Assembly: GCF_012489685.1 (NCBI RefSeq)
Contig: NC_080045.1
Coordinates: 67,416,722-67,480,721, forward strand
DNA from: Lotus japonicus
Lineage: Eukaryota; Streptophyta; Magnoliopsida; Fabales; Fabaceae
Length of the DNA: 64,000 nucleotides
Direction: 5' to 3'
The notes beneath the pieces were generated by a model. It was not told where the DNA came from and searched no databases. It was given only the letters and a program-made list of their open reading frames with translations. The position numbers and the translations under genes were made by a program. The stretch's first letter is position 1, and every line of letters begins with the position of its first letter. Below are positions 14,245-25,068 of this stretch, piece by piece.

Positions 14245-15180
14245 CTATCCGTTACCTCATAAATTTTCAACTAAGTTTTCAATTTTAACTTATTAGCTAA
14301 GTGTTCACTCAATTTTTTCAGCCTATATAAAACATGCATACAAGGATAGATAAGGATACATTAACCATGTAGTAATGATCTATCACCCTCACACTAATAG
14401 TTAATTAATTACAGTTGCGCGCTCTGCTCCATATCAATACAGTGATTAATTACTTGCCCCCGAATAGGTACAAGCAATAAATATACGGATGTGATATTAA
14501 CCCAATTCCTAACAGGCCCTATTTAATTTGTTGAGGACAAAATGAGAGTGATTGCCCAATATTAGTTAGTCGGTGCTCTATTATGATTTGTATTGATTCA
14601 TTTCTTATTGGTTCATTTAGGCACAATGAGAGAGATAGTTCATTCCCAATCCCCATTTGCCGATATTTTTCATTCATTGGGGCTTTTTGCTTTATGCAAA
14701 TACAAACTCGTAGTTGAATAAAGACCCCACTTCTGAAAAATTCTTATGTGGTAAGTAATCACTGATTGAATTGCACTGCTGCAAATCCTATATTTAGCTG
14801 TAACCCAATGCCTAGGAACTCCATTTGATACAGGCACTTGTAGAACACAGAACTGACTACTGAGCACAAAAGTAAAATAATGGAAAGCAAAAAGATTTGA
14901 ACTCCTGTTTTTTATTCCACACGAATAAAAACTAATTATTTTTTTGTTTTCATTTGTAGAGTAAAAATCAAGTTCCTTAACTAAATTTGATACGTTAACT
15001 TTTCTGTATACACAAAAATAATAGTTAATGTTAATATATATTAGGCATTTAATAGTTTAATATATAAAAATTGACAGATTTTAAGTGAGTTTGAGTCTCG
15101 TACTGGTTAAAAATGGATGAATTGAATATTTTATAAAAGATGTAACTCGTAAATTTAATGTCTTCAAATTTTGGGTAAAA
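14245..15180. other. Intergenic, no gene recognised
   Basis: AT-rich spacer between the MITE and the Copia scrap. No open frame with recognisable content. Confidence 0.4.
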
Positions 15181-15370
15181 ATGTGGTGTTCAAATCCCTT
15201 GGTGGTATTCTGTGTTGCTCATTGATGCATAGTAGTCTCATGCTTAGGGTTATCCCTATCTTCTAAAAAGTGGTATCAGAGCCGATATATAGTTGGTGCG
15301 ACCATGGCGATGACTGCTTGGATTGAAAGCGAACAACGAGCAAATGTGGTAGCTTCAACGAATAATTAAG
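15180..15370 (+). mobile_element. Copia retrotransposon scrap with tRNA-Met primer-binding site
   Basis: TGGTATCAGAGCC near 15272-15284 matches the complement of the 3' end of initiator tRNA-Met, the usual Copia primer-binding site. It is preceded by an LTR-end-like stretch and followed by a short possible gag start (ATGGCGATGACTGCTTGG at 15304). That frame ends at TAA by 15369. No pol or second LTR was seen nearby. Confidence 0.55.
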
Positions 15371-15489
15371 AGGTTTAAGAAAAATGTAAAAATTGTTTAT
15401 TAGTTTTATGTTTTTATAGCTCAATATCTACTTTAAATTTAAATTTATTTGTCAATTTGTAAATTCACGACAATAGGAGTTCGCCGACA

Positions 15490-16110
15490 TGATGGTGGAG
15501 GGGTAGTATATGTGGTGGAGGTTGGTATTATCTAAAGGGAGAGCAAAGGTGACGATAGTTGCCTGGTAGCAGGGATGGTAGAGATGGTCGTGGTGGAGTG
15601 GTTGTTATCACATGGCAATAGTAGTAGTGGCGACTCGCAGTGGTAGCGACGTTGGTGATAATGGAGGGCAGTAATGATAAAGGTAGGTGGAGGTGACGAT
15701 GGTGCTGGTGAATGTGGTGGTAGAGGGTGAAGGTGGCGACAGAGGCGGCAGTAACAATGATGAGAGTGGTGGAAGGTGGTGTTGGTGGCGGTGACGACGA
15801 TTATGGTAAAGGTATGGGTAGTTATGATGGAGGTGGTGGCGAAGGGTGGAGGCAGTGGTGGTGGTAGAGGTCGTGACAACAATGGCAGTTGTGGGGGCTG
15901 GTGGATGTGGCAACAGCAATGGTGAAAGGTGGTGTTAATGATGGAACTGGTGGTGGTGAATATGGGTGTTACCTAATGGTGGTGACAATGGTCAGAACAG
16001 GGGTAGCGACAATGTTGGTGGAGGGTGGTGGTCGTAGACTCTTAGTGATGGAAGAGGCGGTGACGTCGATGACAGTAATAGTAGTGGCGACAATGGTGGC
16101 CTACTTGGAA
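15490..16110. repeat. G-rich degenerate trinucleotide tract
   Basis: About 600 bp built mainly from GGT, GTG, GAC and GGC triplets, such as GGTGGTGGCGAAGG. There is strong G excess on the plus strand and C excess on the minus strand. Several frames are open only because the triplets lack stops. It is sharply different in composition from its AT-rich surroundings. Confidence 0.75.
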
Positions 16111-16204
16111 TTTCTAAGAAACAAAAACGTATCGACCCATTCACTCAAATATTAATATTGTTTATTCTTTATACACGTAAGCACCTAATATTTAATGAGA
16201 TTAA

Positions 16205-16385
16205 TAGATATGCATCATTAGTGTAAAGAAGTTTTACACTAACATTCAATCACATTATGGCACATAGGACCAAGTGGTTACAAATTTTTTAATTTTAATT
16301 AGTAAATTCATAAATTGCTGATGTGGCGAAAATCAATTGATGAGTGCATATGTAAAACAAGTTTACACTGTCAGTACACCTCCCA
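16205..16385. mobile_element. Possible short MITE
   Basis: GTGTAAAGAAGTTTTACACTA at the left and GTAAAACAAGTTTACACTGTC at the right look like matching ends of a small terminal-repeat element. I could not define a target duplication. Confidence 0.3.
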
Positions 16386-17430
16386 TTTTATCATATTTAT
16401 TTATTTATTACTTACTTTATTTTATATTAACTGTCAACTTAAAATTTAAAAGGTACATTAATCAAACAATCATATCCATTAAAATCGATATATTGTTTAT
16501 TCCTTATGTACTTAATATTTAGAATTTTTTTATTAATTAATTATTCACTTAGAATTTTAAGAAACTATGAATTAATCGATCTTATCCACGCATATCTTTT
16601 TTTTTTTTTAAGGAAACGCATATCTTAATATTGTTTATTCCTTAAGCACGCATTGCATTAACAGTAATATTTATCACTCATTGCTCCGTTTCATATTAAC
16701 TGTGCATTATGAAATTCCCATAAAGCCTCAACTAATATTTTCTGTAATGTTCTCATAAAAAATATAAAAGAGAAGAGAGAAAAATAAAATAATAAAAAAG
16801 GAAAATACTTAATATAGTATATTTTTAAAAGATAACCGTATTAATTGGATTTTTAAATATGTAATGCTCTTTTTATTGGCAACATTCTTGAAAAACATTC
16901 TAACTAATGTTTCTAGAATTCAGGACCCATACACAAATCCTCTTGTTAAGGAAAAATGAATATAAGAAGGAAGTGGCAGAGGGAACACAGTAACAGTGAG
17001 TATCCCTTGAAGCTTCTAAGAAGATAATTTCAAGAATAGAAAAGAAAAAAAATGGTCATAGTTAAAGTATTGGACCGAAATATATGGTATTGTATGGGCA
17101 ATGCTTACGCCACAGTAGATGAACTCTCAACCTAACTCTCATGAACTTGAACACACATCTTAAAAATTTGAAGCCATGTGGCGTGAATGTACCAATTACA
17201 AAACCTCACATGCTCCATCTCCATGAAATGAAATTATAAAAAGAGACGTGAAAGGCAATTGATAAATTAGGAGCTGTAGGTCACCTCTCCCACACCTCCA
17301 AACATAAGTCAAATTTTAATACCTCAGTCCATAAATAAACTACCACCCCCCACCCCTAAACACACTATTCCATTCATTACCTTCCTTCTCCATCAATCTT
17401 CCTAATTTCTCTCTCAATTTCCTCACTCCA

Positions 17431-17695
17431 TTATATATATACACTACACTCACATATTGGCTATATATATATAATCAATCTCATCAAACAACACAACCCT
17501 AGCTAGCAACTAGCAACTAGCAACAACACAACACAACACAACACCACCTTCATTCATTCATTCTCTTTGTTCTTCTTCACCCAATTCTGCTAAAACTACG
17601 CCGTTACTTCACGCCTCTCATGCTCTTCACTCTCTGTTACTCTTCTACTTGCAACTACTTCACCTGAAAGAGAGATAACGCTGTGAAAGTTAACG
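17431..17695 (+). promoter_or_regulatory. ABCG gene core promoter and 5' leader
   Basis: TATA-like runs lie at 17431-17441 and 17462-17473. A CT/CA-rich leader follows, containing a CAACTAG repeat and an ACAAC/AACAC run (17511-17545), typical of a plant 5' UTR. The ATG is at 17696. Which TATA is used cannot be told. Confidence 0.5.
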
Positions 17696-19951
17696 ATGTC
17701 ATCTCGCATTGTGGCGGAGAATGTCACTGATGATGCGACGTCGTATCTAGACCTCATGGAGCTCAGCGACCTCACGCGCCGCCCTGCCTCCGGCGACTTG
17801 CCGACGCTCGGGCAGCTCCTCAAGCACGTGGGAGACGCGCGTAAGGAGGCTGCCGGCGACGGCAGCGAGACGCCGCTGCACCACGCGCTTGATGTTGTCG
17901 GGATGGAGCCTCGCTCGCTGCCGTTTGTCCTCTCCTTCAGCAACCTCACCTACAGCGTTAAGGTGAAACGGAAGCTGAGCTTCTCATCTATCTTCCCTCG
18001 CCGCCGGAACCGACTGGGCGCGGTGGAGGATGCACCGGCGGTCGAGGAGAGTGTTTTCTCCCGGACGAAGACTCTTCTGAATGACATCTCCGGTGAAGCG
18101 CGCGACGGTGAAATCATGGCGGTTCTCGGCGCTAGTGGCTCCGGGAAGTCAACACTAATCGACGCGTTGGCTAACAGAATTGCTAAGGGGAGGCTGAAAG
18201 GCACTCTGGCCCTGAACGGCGAGGCGTTGGAGTCGCGCCTGCTGAAGGTGATTTCCGCTTACGTGATGCAAGACGACCTCCTCTTCCCGATGCTCACCGT
18301 CGAGGAAACTCTCACCTTCGCCGCGGAGTTTCGATTACCTCGCACGCTCTCCAAATCGAAGAAAAAGGCTCGAGTACAGGCCTTAATCGACCAGCTAGGC
18401 CTTCGAAACGCGGCAAAAACTGTAATCGGCGATGAAGGCCACCGCGGAGTCTCCGGCGGAGAGCGCCGTCGCGTCTCAATCGGAATCGACATAATCCACG
18501 ACCCGATTCTGCTCTTCCTCGACGAGCCAACCTCCGGACTAGACTCCACCAGCGCGTTCATGGTGGTGAAGGTTCTCCAGAGAATCGCACAGAGCGGAAG
18601 CATCGTGATCATGTCAATTCATCAACCAAGCTACAGAATCCTTGGCCTCCTTGACCGAATGATCTTCCTCTCCCGCGGCCAAACCGTTTACAGCGGTTCT
18701 CCGACGCAATTGCCGTCGTTCTTCGCCGAATTCGGCCACCCGCTGCCGGATAGCGACAACAGAACAGAGTTCGCGTTGGATCTAATTCGCGATCTAGAAG
18801 GTTCCCCTGGCGGAACAAAAAGCTTGGTCGAGTTCAACAAATCATGGCAGAACATGACCAAGGTTCACTCTCACTCTGTTTCATCACAACCAGAACGCCC
18901 AAACGGCATGTCATTGAAGGAAGCAATCAGCGCGAGCATTTCGCGCGGGAAGTTAGTCTCCGGCGCGACCAACACCGCAACCACAACCCCGTCGTCGATG
19001 GTTCCGACATTCGCAAACCCGTTCTGGATCGAGATGGTAACTCTGTCAAAACGATCGTTCACGGACTCAAGAAGAAAACCAGAGCTATTCGGAATTCGCC
19101 TCGGCGCGGTGATGGTAACCGGTTTCATCCTCGCCACCATGTTCTGGAACCTCGATAACTCTCCCAAAGGAGTTCAAGAGAGGCTCGGATTCTTCGCGTT
19201 TGCTATGTCCACCACCTTCTACACCACCGCCGACGCGCTCCCCGTGTTCCTCCAGGAACGGTACATCTTCATGCGGGAAACTGCTTACAACGCGTACCGG
19301 AGATCCTCCTATCTCATCTCACACGCTCTGGTGTCATTACCGCCGCTGGCGTTTCTCTCGCTCGCTTTCGCTGTTATAACGTTTTGGGCTGTGGGCTTAG
19401 ACGGCGGAGCTTCGGGCTTTTTGTTTTATTTTCTGATCATCTTCGCTTCTTTCTGGGCTGGAAACTCGTTCGTCACGTTCCTATCCGGTGTAGTACCTCA
19501 TGTGATGCTTGGTTACACCATTGTTGTTGCAATTCTAGCTTATTTCTTGCTGCTTAGTGGATTCTTCATCAACAGGGACAGGATTCCGAGCTACTGGATT
19601 TGGTTCCATTACTTGTCTCTAGTGAAGTATCCTTATGAAGCTGTGTTGCAGAACGAGTTTGATGATCCTGTGAAGTGTTTTGTTAGAGGGGTGCAGATTT
19701 TTGACAACAGTCCACTGAGGTCAGTGCCGTATGAGCTGAAATTGAAGCTTCTGGGGAGCATGAGCGGCACGCTGGGGACGAACATCACGGCCACGACGTG
19801 CTTGACGACGGGTGCTGATATATTGCAGCAGAATGGGGTGACGGAGTTGAGCAAGTGGAACTGTTTGTGGATCACTGTGGCTTGGGGATTCTTCTTCAGG
19901 TTTTTGTTCTACTTGGCTTTGTTAGTGGGTAGCAAGAACAAGAGGAGTTGA
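17696..19951 (+). CDS. Half-size ABC transporter, ABCG (WBC) family, intronless
   Basis: Membrane exporter with nucleotide-binding domain first and membrane domain second, 751 residues. Walker A GASGSGKS is at 145-152, Q-loop Gln192, signature VSGGE at 252-256, Walker B ILLFLDEP at 271-278 and H-loop His309, so all ATPase motifs are intact. Six predicted membrane spans lie at about 468-485, 495-515, 540-563, 573-595, 604-624 and 725-746. The N-terminal region and intronless single exon fit the ABCG1/2/6/16/20 clade of plants, whose known members move suberin or pollen-wall lipids; that substrate is inference here. Half-size transporters must dimerise. The reading frame is much richer in G and C than its flanks, especially in the first 1.5 kb. 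An AATAAA lies at 20052 in the 3' UTR. Confidence 0.95.
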   Translation: MSSRIVAENVTDDATSYLDLMELSDLTRRPASGDLPTLGQLLKHVGDARKEAAGDGSETPLHHALDVVGMEPRSLPFVLSFSNLTYSVKVKRKLSFSSIFPRRRNRLGAVEDAPAVEESVFSRTKTLLNDISGEARDGEIMAVLGASGSGKSTLIDALANRIAKGRLKGTLALNGEALESRLLKVISAYVMQDDLLFPMLTVEETLTFAAEFRLPRTLSKSKKKARVQALIDQLGLRNAAKTVIGDEGHRGVSGGERRRVSIGIDIIHDPILLFLDEPTSGLDSTSAFMVVKVLQRIAQSGSIVIMSIHQPSYRILGLLDRMIFLSRGQTVYSGSPTQLPSFFAEFGHPLPDSDNRTEFALDLIRDLEGSPGGTKSLVEFNKSWQNMTKVHSHSVSSQPERPNGMSLKEAISASISRGKLVSGATNTATTTPSSMVPTFANPFWIEMVTLSKRSFTDSRRKPELFGIRLGAVMVTGFILATMFWNLDNSPKGVQERLGFFAFAMSTTFYTTADALPVFLQERYIFMRETAYNAYRRSSYLISHALVSLPPLAFLSLAFAVITFWAVGLDGGASGFLFYFLIIFASFWAGNSFVTFLSGVVPHVMLGYTIVVAILAYFLLLSGFFINRDRIPSYWIWFHYLSLVKYPYEAVLQNEFDDPVKCFVRGVQIFDNSPLRSVPYELKLKLLGSMSGTLGTNITATTCLTTGADILQQNGVTELSKWNCLWITVAWGFFFRFLFYLALLVGSKNKRS

Positions 19952-20374
19952 TGATGGATTGTAGTTAAGTTAATTAACCTATAAGATCAGGAAAAAAAAA
20001 ATGTTTGGGTTTCGGTTTTAATCGGTTTGAATTTGTGTATCATTATATGATAATAAATTTTTTTTCTCTATTTTATTTGTTCATGATTTATGATTAGTTC
20101 TGTAATCTGTTCTTGGTGAGTGCAGACATTTCTGGCACAAAATGTGATCTCACTTTGGTTGATTAGTTTGGAATTTGCATATGATATGATGTGATACAAA
20201 CATTCGTCAATAGTGAACAGTTTTATAAGTTATAGTACTGGATGCATGTAGGAATATATCTTTTGGGGCCTATGATGTTACTCAAATGAAAAGAGAGCCA
20301 AAAAGGATTTTGAATTTTATACAATCATGTCAAGGTGAAATTTTATTTTAAGATAAATATCATCTTTTGGAGAC

Positions 20375-20512
20375 AATTTTGTTCGAGCCGTGAACACCGC
20401 ATCATAGTGGAGCAAACTTTCCAAACATGGGTTTTTCTCATCCACAAAACTCGAACTGGGACCTTATTTAAGGGAAATCAAGCATGTATCACTTGAACTA
20501 ACCACTCGTTGG
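20375..20512 (-). mobile_element. tRNA-derived SINE-like copy
   Basis: On the minus strand GAGTGGTTAGTTCAAGTG resembles an A box. AAGGTCCCAGTTCGAGTTTT about 45 bases later resembles a B box. A 3' part with AAAAACCCATGTTTGG follows. It is a different subfamily from the copies at 11040 and 58697. Confidence 0.55.
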
Positions 20513-21045
20513 TTGTTAATGTGCAATTTGATTGGCTTGAAGCTTTATACATCTTGCTTATTGTGAAAATAGCTTTTGGTAAACACATCAGCAATTTGTC
20601 TAGAAGCTGCAACATGATGTATAAATAAATTTAGGGTCACATAATATCATATTTATCCTAAAACCACAGAATAAAAAAAAATACCAATTACTAAAAAAAT
20701 AGAAATGAAATCATAGCAAAAATTATTTCAAAGAAATATATGGTTTCTAACACATAATAAATAAAAGAATTAAACGATGAAAAACTTTTTAAATAATTTT
20801 GGGGAAAAAATCCAACATAGATGACTTCTACTAAGATTGCAACATCAATACACAGAATAAAAACAATGTCATAGAGTCTCTTAGATAAAAGAATATCAAT
20901 TAACTAATCATAAAACTACAATAGCCCAACTTACTATCATATCCATATCAAGAAAAACAATTTAGAAATGAAAATTGAAAAATAAAGGAAAAACCTTGAG
21001 AGGAAGACAACCTATTAGGCAACACAAGTTATTTTAAAAATATAA
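20513..21045. other. Intergenic, no gene recognised
   Basis: AT-rich sequence up to the target site of the Mutator-like element. No coding potential or RNA gene was recognised. Confidence 0.4.
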
Positions 21046-21339
21046 TTCTTTCAAGGCTTAATACATCAGAAGGCCCCTAGAATTGTAAAGGGAATCAGTT
21101 TCAGGGCCTGAAAAATTTTCGCATCAAATTGGGTCCCTAAGAAATTTTTTTTAATTCAATTAAGGCCAAAGTGTGCCAGACCTCAATTTTGTCCTAGTCA
21201 TAATTTACACGTGGCTTTTATAATTTTTTTTAATTAAAAAAAATAATAATTCCAACTCATCTCATTTATTTAAAGAGAAAAATTAAAAATTAAAAAATTC
21301 CAATTTATTTAACTTTTATCCTAATTATATCTTTAATCT

Positions 21340-21660
21340 TATCTCCCTCAATCTCCATGGAATCAACAACAACAAATTCAGAAGAAAAAAAAATCCTCAG
21401 AATCAACAACAAATCTAACATCAACCACCATCTTCATCTTCATCCTCAAACCCAGAAACAACCACAAATTCAACATCACCCAAAAACAACCACAAATTCA
21501 ACATCACTCATCGTCTTCATCTTCAGCCCCAAACCACCAAAGAGTCAAATACTGATTTCAAATCAAGGTTTCTTCACATAAAAGCTCTGAATGTCAAGAA
21601 GCCACAATCTTCAAGCTGGACAACCCATCAAAATGAACATTTATGTTTTAAATCATAAAC
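21340..21660 (+). other. MULE left interior, origin unknown
   Basis: A/C-rich segment (repeated CAACAACAAATTC and CATCTTCATC pieces) between the left TIR and the COG5 fragment. An open frame from 21357 is rich in Asn, Thr, His and Pro and looks like no known domain. It may be a second captured fragment. Confidence 0.35.
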
Positions 21661-21769
21661 ATGATATGTGAACCAAATCACAAAACTTCTAGCTCATTAA
21701 AAAATCACAAACCAGATTCAACCCCTCTTTTGTGTGCTGGCAAGCAGTACAAAATCACAAACCAGATTC

Positions 21770-22310
21770 CACCACTGAGAAGCTCCACAACGCGATCCAC
21801 CTCCTCGAGATCCAGCTCCGCTCCGAGTTGCTCTCCCGCCACGACAACCTCCTCTCCCATATCTCCTCACGCCGACCACGCCCTCTCCACCCTCCTCTCC
21901 TCCCTCCAATCCTCCCAACGCCGCCTCCGATCTGAACTCTCCTAACCTCACCGCTCAATCGCTACCAAAACCTCCCACCTCTCCAACCTCCACGGAACCA
22001 CCGAGCTTCTCCAGCACTCCTTCCATGCCCTCGCCTCTGCAAGAAGCTCCGAGACCTCATGGCAGCCGCCGATCCGGATAAGCTCGACCTCGCCAAGGCC
22101 GCGCAGTTCCACTCCATGATCCTGAGCCTCTGCGACGAGCACGACCTCGCCGGCATCGACGCCGTAGACGAGGAGCTCCGGTGGGTGAGGGAGAGCGGCG
22201 ACAGGTTGAGGAGCGAAGCAATGAAGGTTCTGGAGAGGGGAATGGAAGGGTTGAACCAGGAAGAGGTTGGAACTGGGTTGTAGGTTTTCTATAATTTGGG
22301 TGAATTGAAG
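21770..22310 (+). pseudogene. Captured COG5 gene fragment inside the MULE
   Basis: Pieces of the N-terminal region of conserved oligomeric Golgi complex subunit 5 appear in order: EKLHNAIHLLEIQLRSELL (from 21778), HADHALSTLLSSLQSSQRRL in another frame (from about 21870), HLSNLHGTTELLQHSFHALA, then LCKKLRDLMAAADPDKLDLA and RSEAMKVLERGMEGLNQ (to 22283). The frame changes at least twice. A stop (TAG in place of the expected Gln codon) follows VGTGL, after which VFYNLGELKG is still readable to about 22312. It cannot make a COG5 protein. The parent gene is not in this window. Confidence 0.85.
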
Positions 22311-22565
22311 GGTAATTAGATTTAGGTTTTATTTTTTAGGAAATGAGTTGGAAAATAAAATAAAAATATTAAATGGTGTTTAAAAAAATTATAAAAGCCA
22401 TGTGGAAAAAAAGTTTAAGACACATCAGCAGCTGGCACACTTTGGCCTTAATTGAATTAAAAAAAATTTCTTAGGGACCCAATTTGATGCAAAAATTTTA
22501 CAGGTCCTGAAACTGATTCCCTTTACAATTTCAGGGACCTTCTGATGTATTAAGCCTTCTTTCAA

Positions 22566-23150
22566 AAAAAAATATAATTTATAAACCTAGAAGCTAGTCC
22601 TGAATGAAGAAGAAGTAGTAATCGCATTCAATAAAAAAAAGTACTAAATCGTGGGGCACCCTTTTTTTCAAAAACGAAGTTATGGAGGCAGTGGGCGCAA
22701 TAAATACTGAGCTATACAATTTTGTGATATTTTATTGTGTACCCAAAAAATTGATAGATTATTAATGAACATTGAAATTCATGTGGGGCAATTGCCCTTA
22801 CTTTGTCTTACGTGCATCCATCATTGGTCAACATAATATCTTCTCATACACAAATTGTGTATTGTTCCTACTTAATACTCCGGATAAAGAAGTACATATA
22901 GAAAAGTAGTATTATTTATTTTTATATTTTACCTCTAATGTGTATTTTATTTTTCCTCATCTATTACTCCTAAAAGGTATGATTAGGAAAAACATCATTT
23001 AATACTCTCTTGAAATAGTTAGTAAACAGATATATAAAAAAAACAAAATTTCTTCAAAGTTGACTATTAATAAGGAACATGGGTAGTATCTTATACTTTT
23101 TTATGCGGCCACTCTTCTATTTCAACATTCTAATTTCCACTACTCTAACT
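22566..23150. other. Intergenic, no gene recognised
   Basis: AT-rich spacer between the MULE and retrotransposon relics. Nothing recognised. Confidence 0.4.
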
Positions 23151-23159
23151 TTTTTTCTC

Positions 23160-23330
23160 ATATTGTAGCCCAACATTCAGTACCATAAAGTGTATATGAG
23201 GTTTTACAACAGTTCAGTAAGACTTTCCTTTGAGCTTGATAGATGCTTTGAGTCACAAATGACCTTGGTGTGTTCTCCAGTTTAACCACCAAATGCGATA
23301 TGTAACATCTTTGTCAATTTCCTCATTATT
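23160..23330 (-). mobile_element. RTE-type LINE relic
   Basis: The minus strand reads LNCCKTSYTLYGTECWAT, a decayed version of the reverse-transcriptase C-terminal motif (LYGTECWA) of RTE-clade LINEs. In-frame stops surround it. Only this fragment is present. Confidence 0.5.
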
Positions 23331-23480
23331 TTGTATAACCAATCCAAGGCATTTAAATTGTGAAACTTGTGGTATGATCTCATTTTCATTTCTTACTTCC
23401 TACATCACTCTTCCACACTAAGATTGTAACAATAGTTGGAGGAGGTGTAAGAAAGCGTGGTATGCATAATTCAAAATATT

Positions 23481-24300
23481 GAAACTGAAGCCAAATGAGT
23501 TATATTGTATCGAAAGCAATGCTACGATACTCGGTTTCCGTATTGGATCAAGAGACTACATGCACTTTCTTTGATGTCAAGGAAATCAACATTTTGCCTA
23601 AATTGACACACTTTATTAACACAAAATGCTATGTTAAGCTGAAGAGCACCGACAATTGACGTACAAAGTCATGAATCATGAGAGTTGAAACTGAAGCCAA
23701 ATGGGTTATATTGTATCAAAAGCAATGCTACGATACTCGGCTTCCGTATTGGATCAAGAGACTACAACCACTTTCTTTGCTGTCAAGAAAATCAGTTGCT
23801 TAAATTGGCACACTTTATTAACACAAAATGCTATGTCAGGATGAAGAGCACCGACAATTGATTTATAAAGCCATGAATCATGAGAGTTGAAACTGAAGCC
23901 AAATGAGTTCTATTGTATCGAAAGCAATGCTAGGATACTCCGCTTCTTTATCGGACCAAGAGACTACAACCACTTTCTCTGCTGTCAAGGAAATCAAAGT
24001 TTTGCCTAAATTGACACACTTTATTAACACAAAATGCTATGTCAGGTTGAAGAGCACCGATAGTTAATTTATAAAGCCATGAATCATGAGAGTTGAAACT
24101 GAAGCCAAATGAGTTATATTGTATCGAAAGCAATGCTACGATACTCGGCTTCCGTATTGGATCAGGAGACTACAACCACTTTCTCTGCTGTCAAGGAATT
24201 CATAGTTTTGCCTAAATTGACACACTTTATTAACACAAAATGTTATGTTAGATTGAAGAGCACCGACATTTGACATACAAAGTCATGAATCATGAGAGTA
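23481..24300 (-). repeat. Four-copy tandem array derived from Copia pol
   Basis: Units start at 23481, 23687, 23889 and 24095, with periods of 206, 202, 206 and 206 bp. Each unit on the minus strand carries PDIAFCVNKVCQF, part of the Copia reverse-transcriptase region, and NTEAEYRSIAFDTI, from the Copia RNase H active region. Stops and deletions intervene. The two motifs are far closer together than in an intact element, so the ancestral fragment was already deleted before it was amplified. Confidence 0.85.
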
Positions 24301-24430
24301 GAAGCAGACTTACAATGTTTCATAAGAAAGTAATGTAACTCGCCCAAGTCCTTTATTGGAAAAACACTATGCAATCCTAAATAAAAGAACAAATGAGTTA
24401 AGAAGAAGAGAGGAGGATTGTTATATCCCA
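24301..24430 (-). mobile_element. Copia reverse-transcriptase scrap adjoining the array
   Basis: The minus strand encodes FPIKDLGELHYFLMKHCKSA, the conserved KDLGxLHYFLG region of Copia reverse transcriptase, followed by unrelated sequence. It probably comes from the same insertion that gave rise to the tandem array. Confidence 0.65.
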
Positions 24431-24449
24431 ACATAAAGCATAAGAACAA

Positions 24450-25020
24450 TAGTTATACGGGGAGTAAGCCTATGAGAGAGAGAGATGAATCACACTTACT
24501 CACTTAGCATCTGAAAAATCAAAATGAGCTAATATAAAGTTTTTTTTTATCCAAAGTTGATATAAAGTTGTGTTTATCAAACCAACCATGATGATCCCAT
24601 TGTTAACCATAAAAAGCCTTTCAAAGCTCGTATGAAGACCTCTTATTCTAAGTCTCCATTTTGGAAGGCTTGGTAGAAGTCAAATGGCCTTATTAGTCAT
24701 CCTTTGGATAGAGCAATAGTAAAAAAAATTATAATCATGCTATAGGCTTTACAACTAGGCTGAAAGTTTCCTTGCCAATGAAGCCCTTAGCAATAAGAGG
24801 GACTATAATCTATAGACTTGGTGATGGATTGATGCTACCATTAGAATGGATATTGGTCTCGAAAAGACGAAAACAAATGTAAATTGGACTCCACATATTT
24901 CTATGTAACATTTTCCATGAAACTTGAAACATCCATCATTGATTTTGGAGGTGACGTGTTTGGTTAGGATATGGAAGAAACAATTTATTGTATTTTTATT
25001 TTAATAAGGTAGAATAAAAT
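24450..25020. other. Intergenic, no gene recognised
   Basis: Spacer upstream of the LHC-like gene. No clear TATA was assigned and no other feature was seen. Confidence 0.4.
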
Positions 25021-25068
25021 TGAAGTGTGAATTGTATTGTATTATCCAAAACGCAAAGCAGAGAAAGC

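Larger units (their letters stand above)
21055..22556. mobile_element. Mutator-like element (Pack-MULE) with 9-bp target duplication
   Basis: A 1502-bp element flanked by a perfect 9-bp direct repeat TTCTTTCAA (21046-21054 and 22557-22565), the Mutator signature. Terminal inverted repeats of roughly 180 bp (21055-21235 and 22380-22556) begin GGCTTAATACATCAGAAGG at both ends. They stay similar through GGCCAAAGTGTGCCAG and on to GGCTTTTATAATTTTTTT. No transposase is present. The interior carries a host-gene-derived GC-rich segment, so this is a gene-capturing, non-autonomous element. Confidence 0.92.

Noticed and set aside
15532..16155. His/Thr/Pro-rich and Gly/Val-rich open frames
   Set aside because: They are translations of the degenerate GGT/GTG triplet tract in different frames, with no conserved domain.
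18259..19167. Long frames on the strand opposite and in other frames of the ABCG gene
   Set aside because: Shadow frames caused by the high GC content of the true gene.
22059..22283. A 74-codon protein gene similar to COG5
   Set aside because: It is an internal part of the captured, frameshifted COG5 fragment and ends at a new stop.
23481..24300. CRISPR-like or other regularly spaced array
   Set aside because: Repeats are contiguous 205-bp units with Copia coding similarity in plant nuclear DNA, not short repeats with unique spacers.
24243..24449. A small 68-codon gene
   Set aside because: It is Copia reverse-transcriptase debris (KDLGELHYFL) with unrelated flanks.
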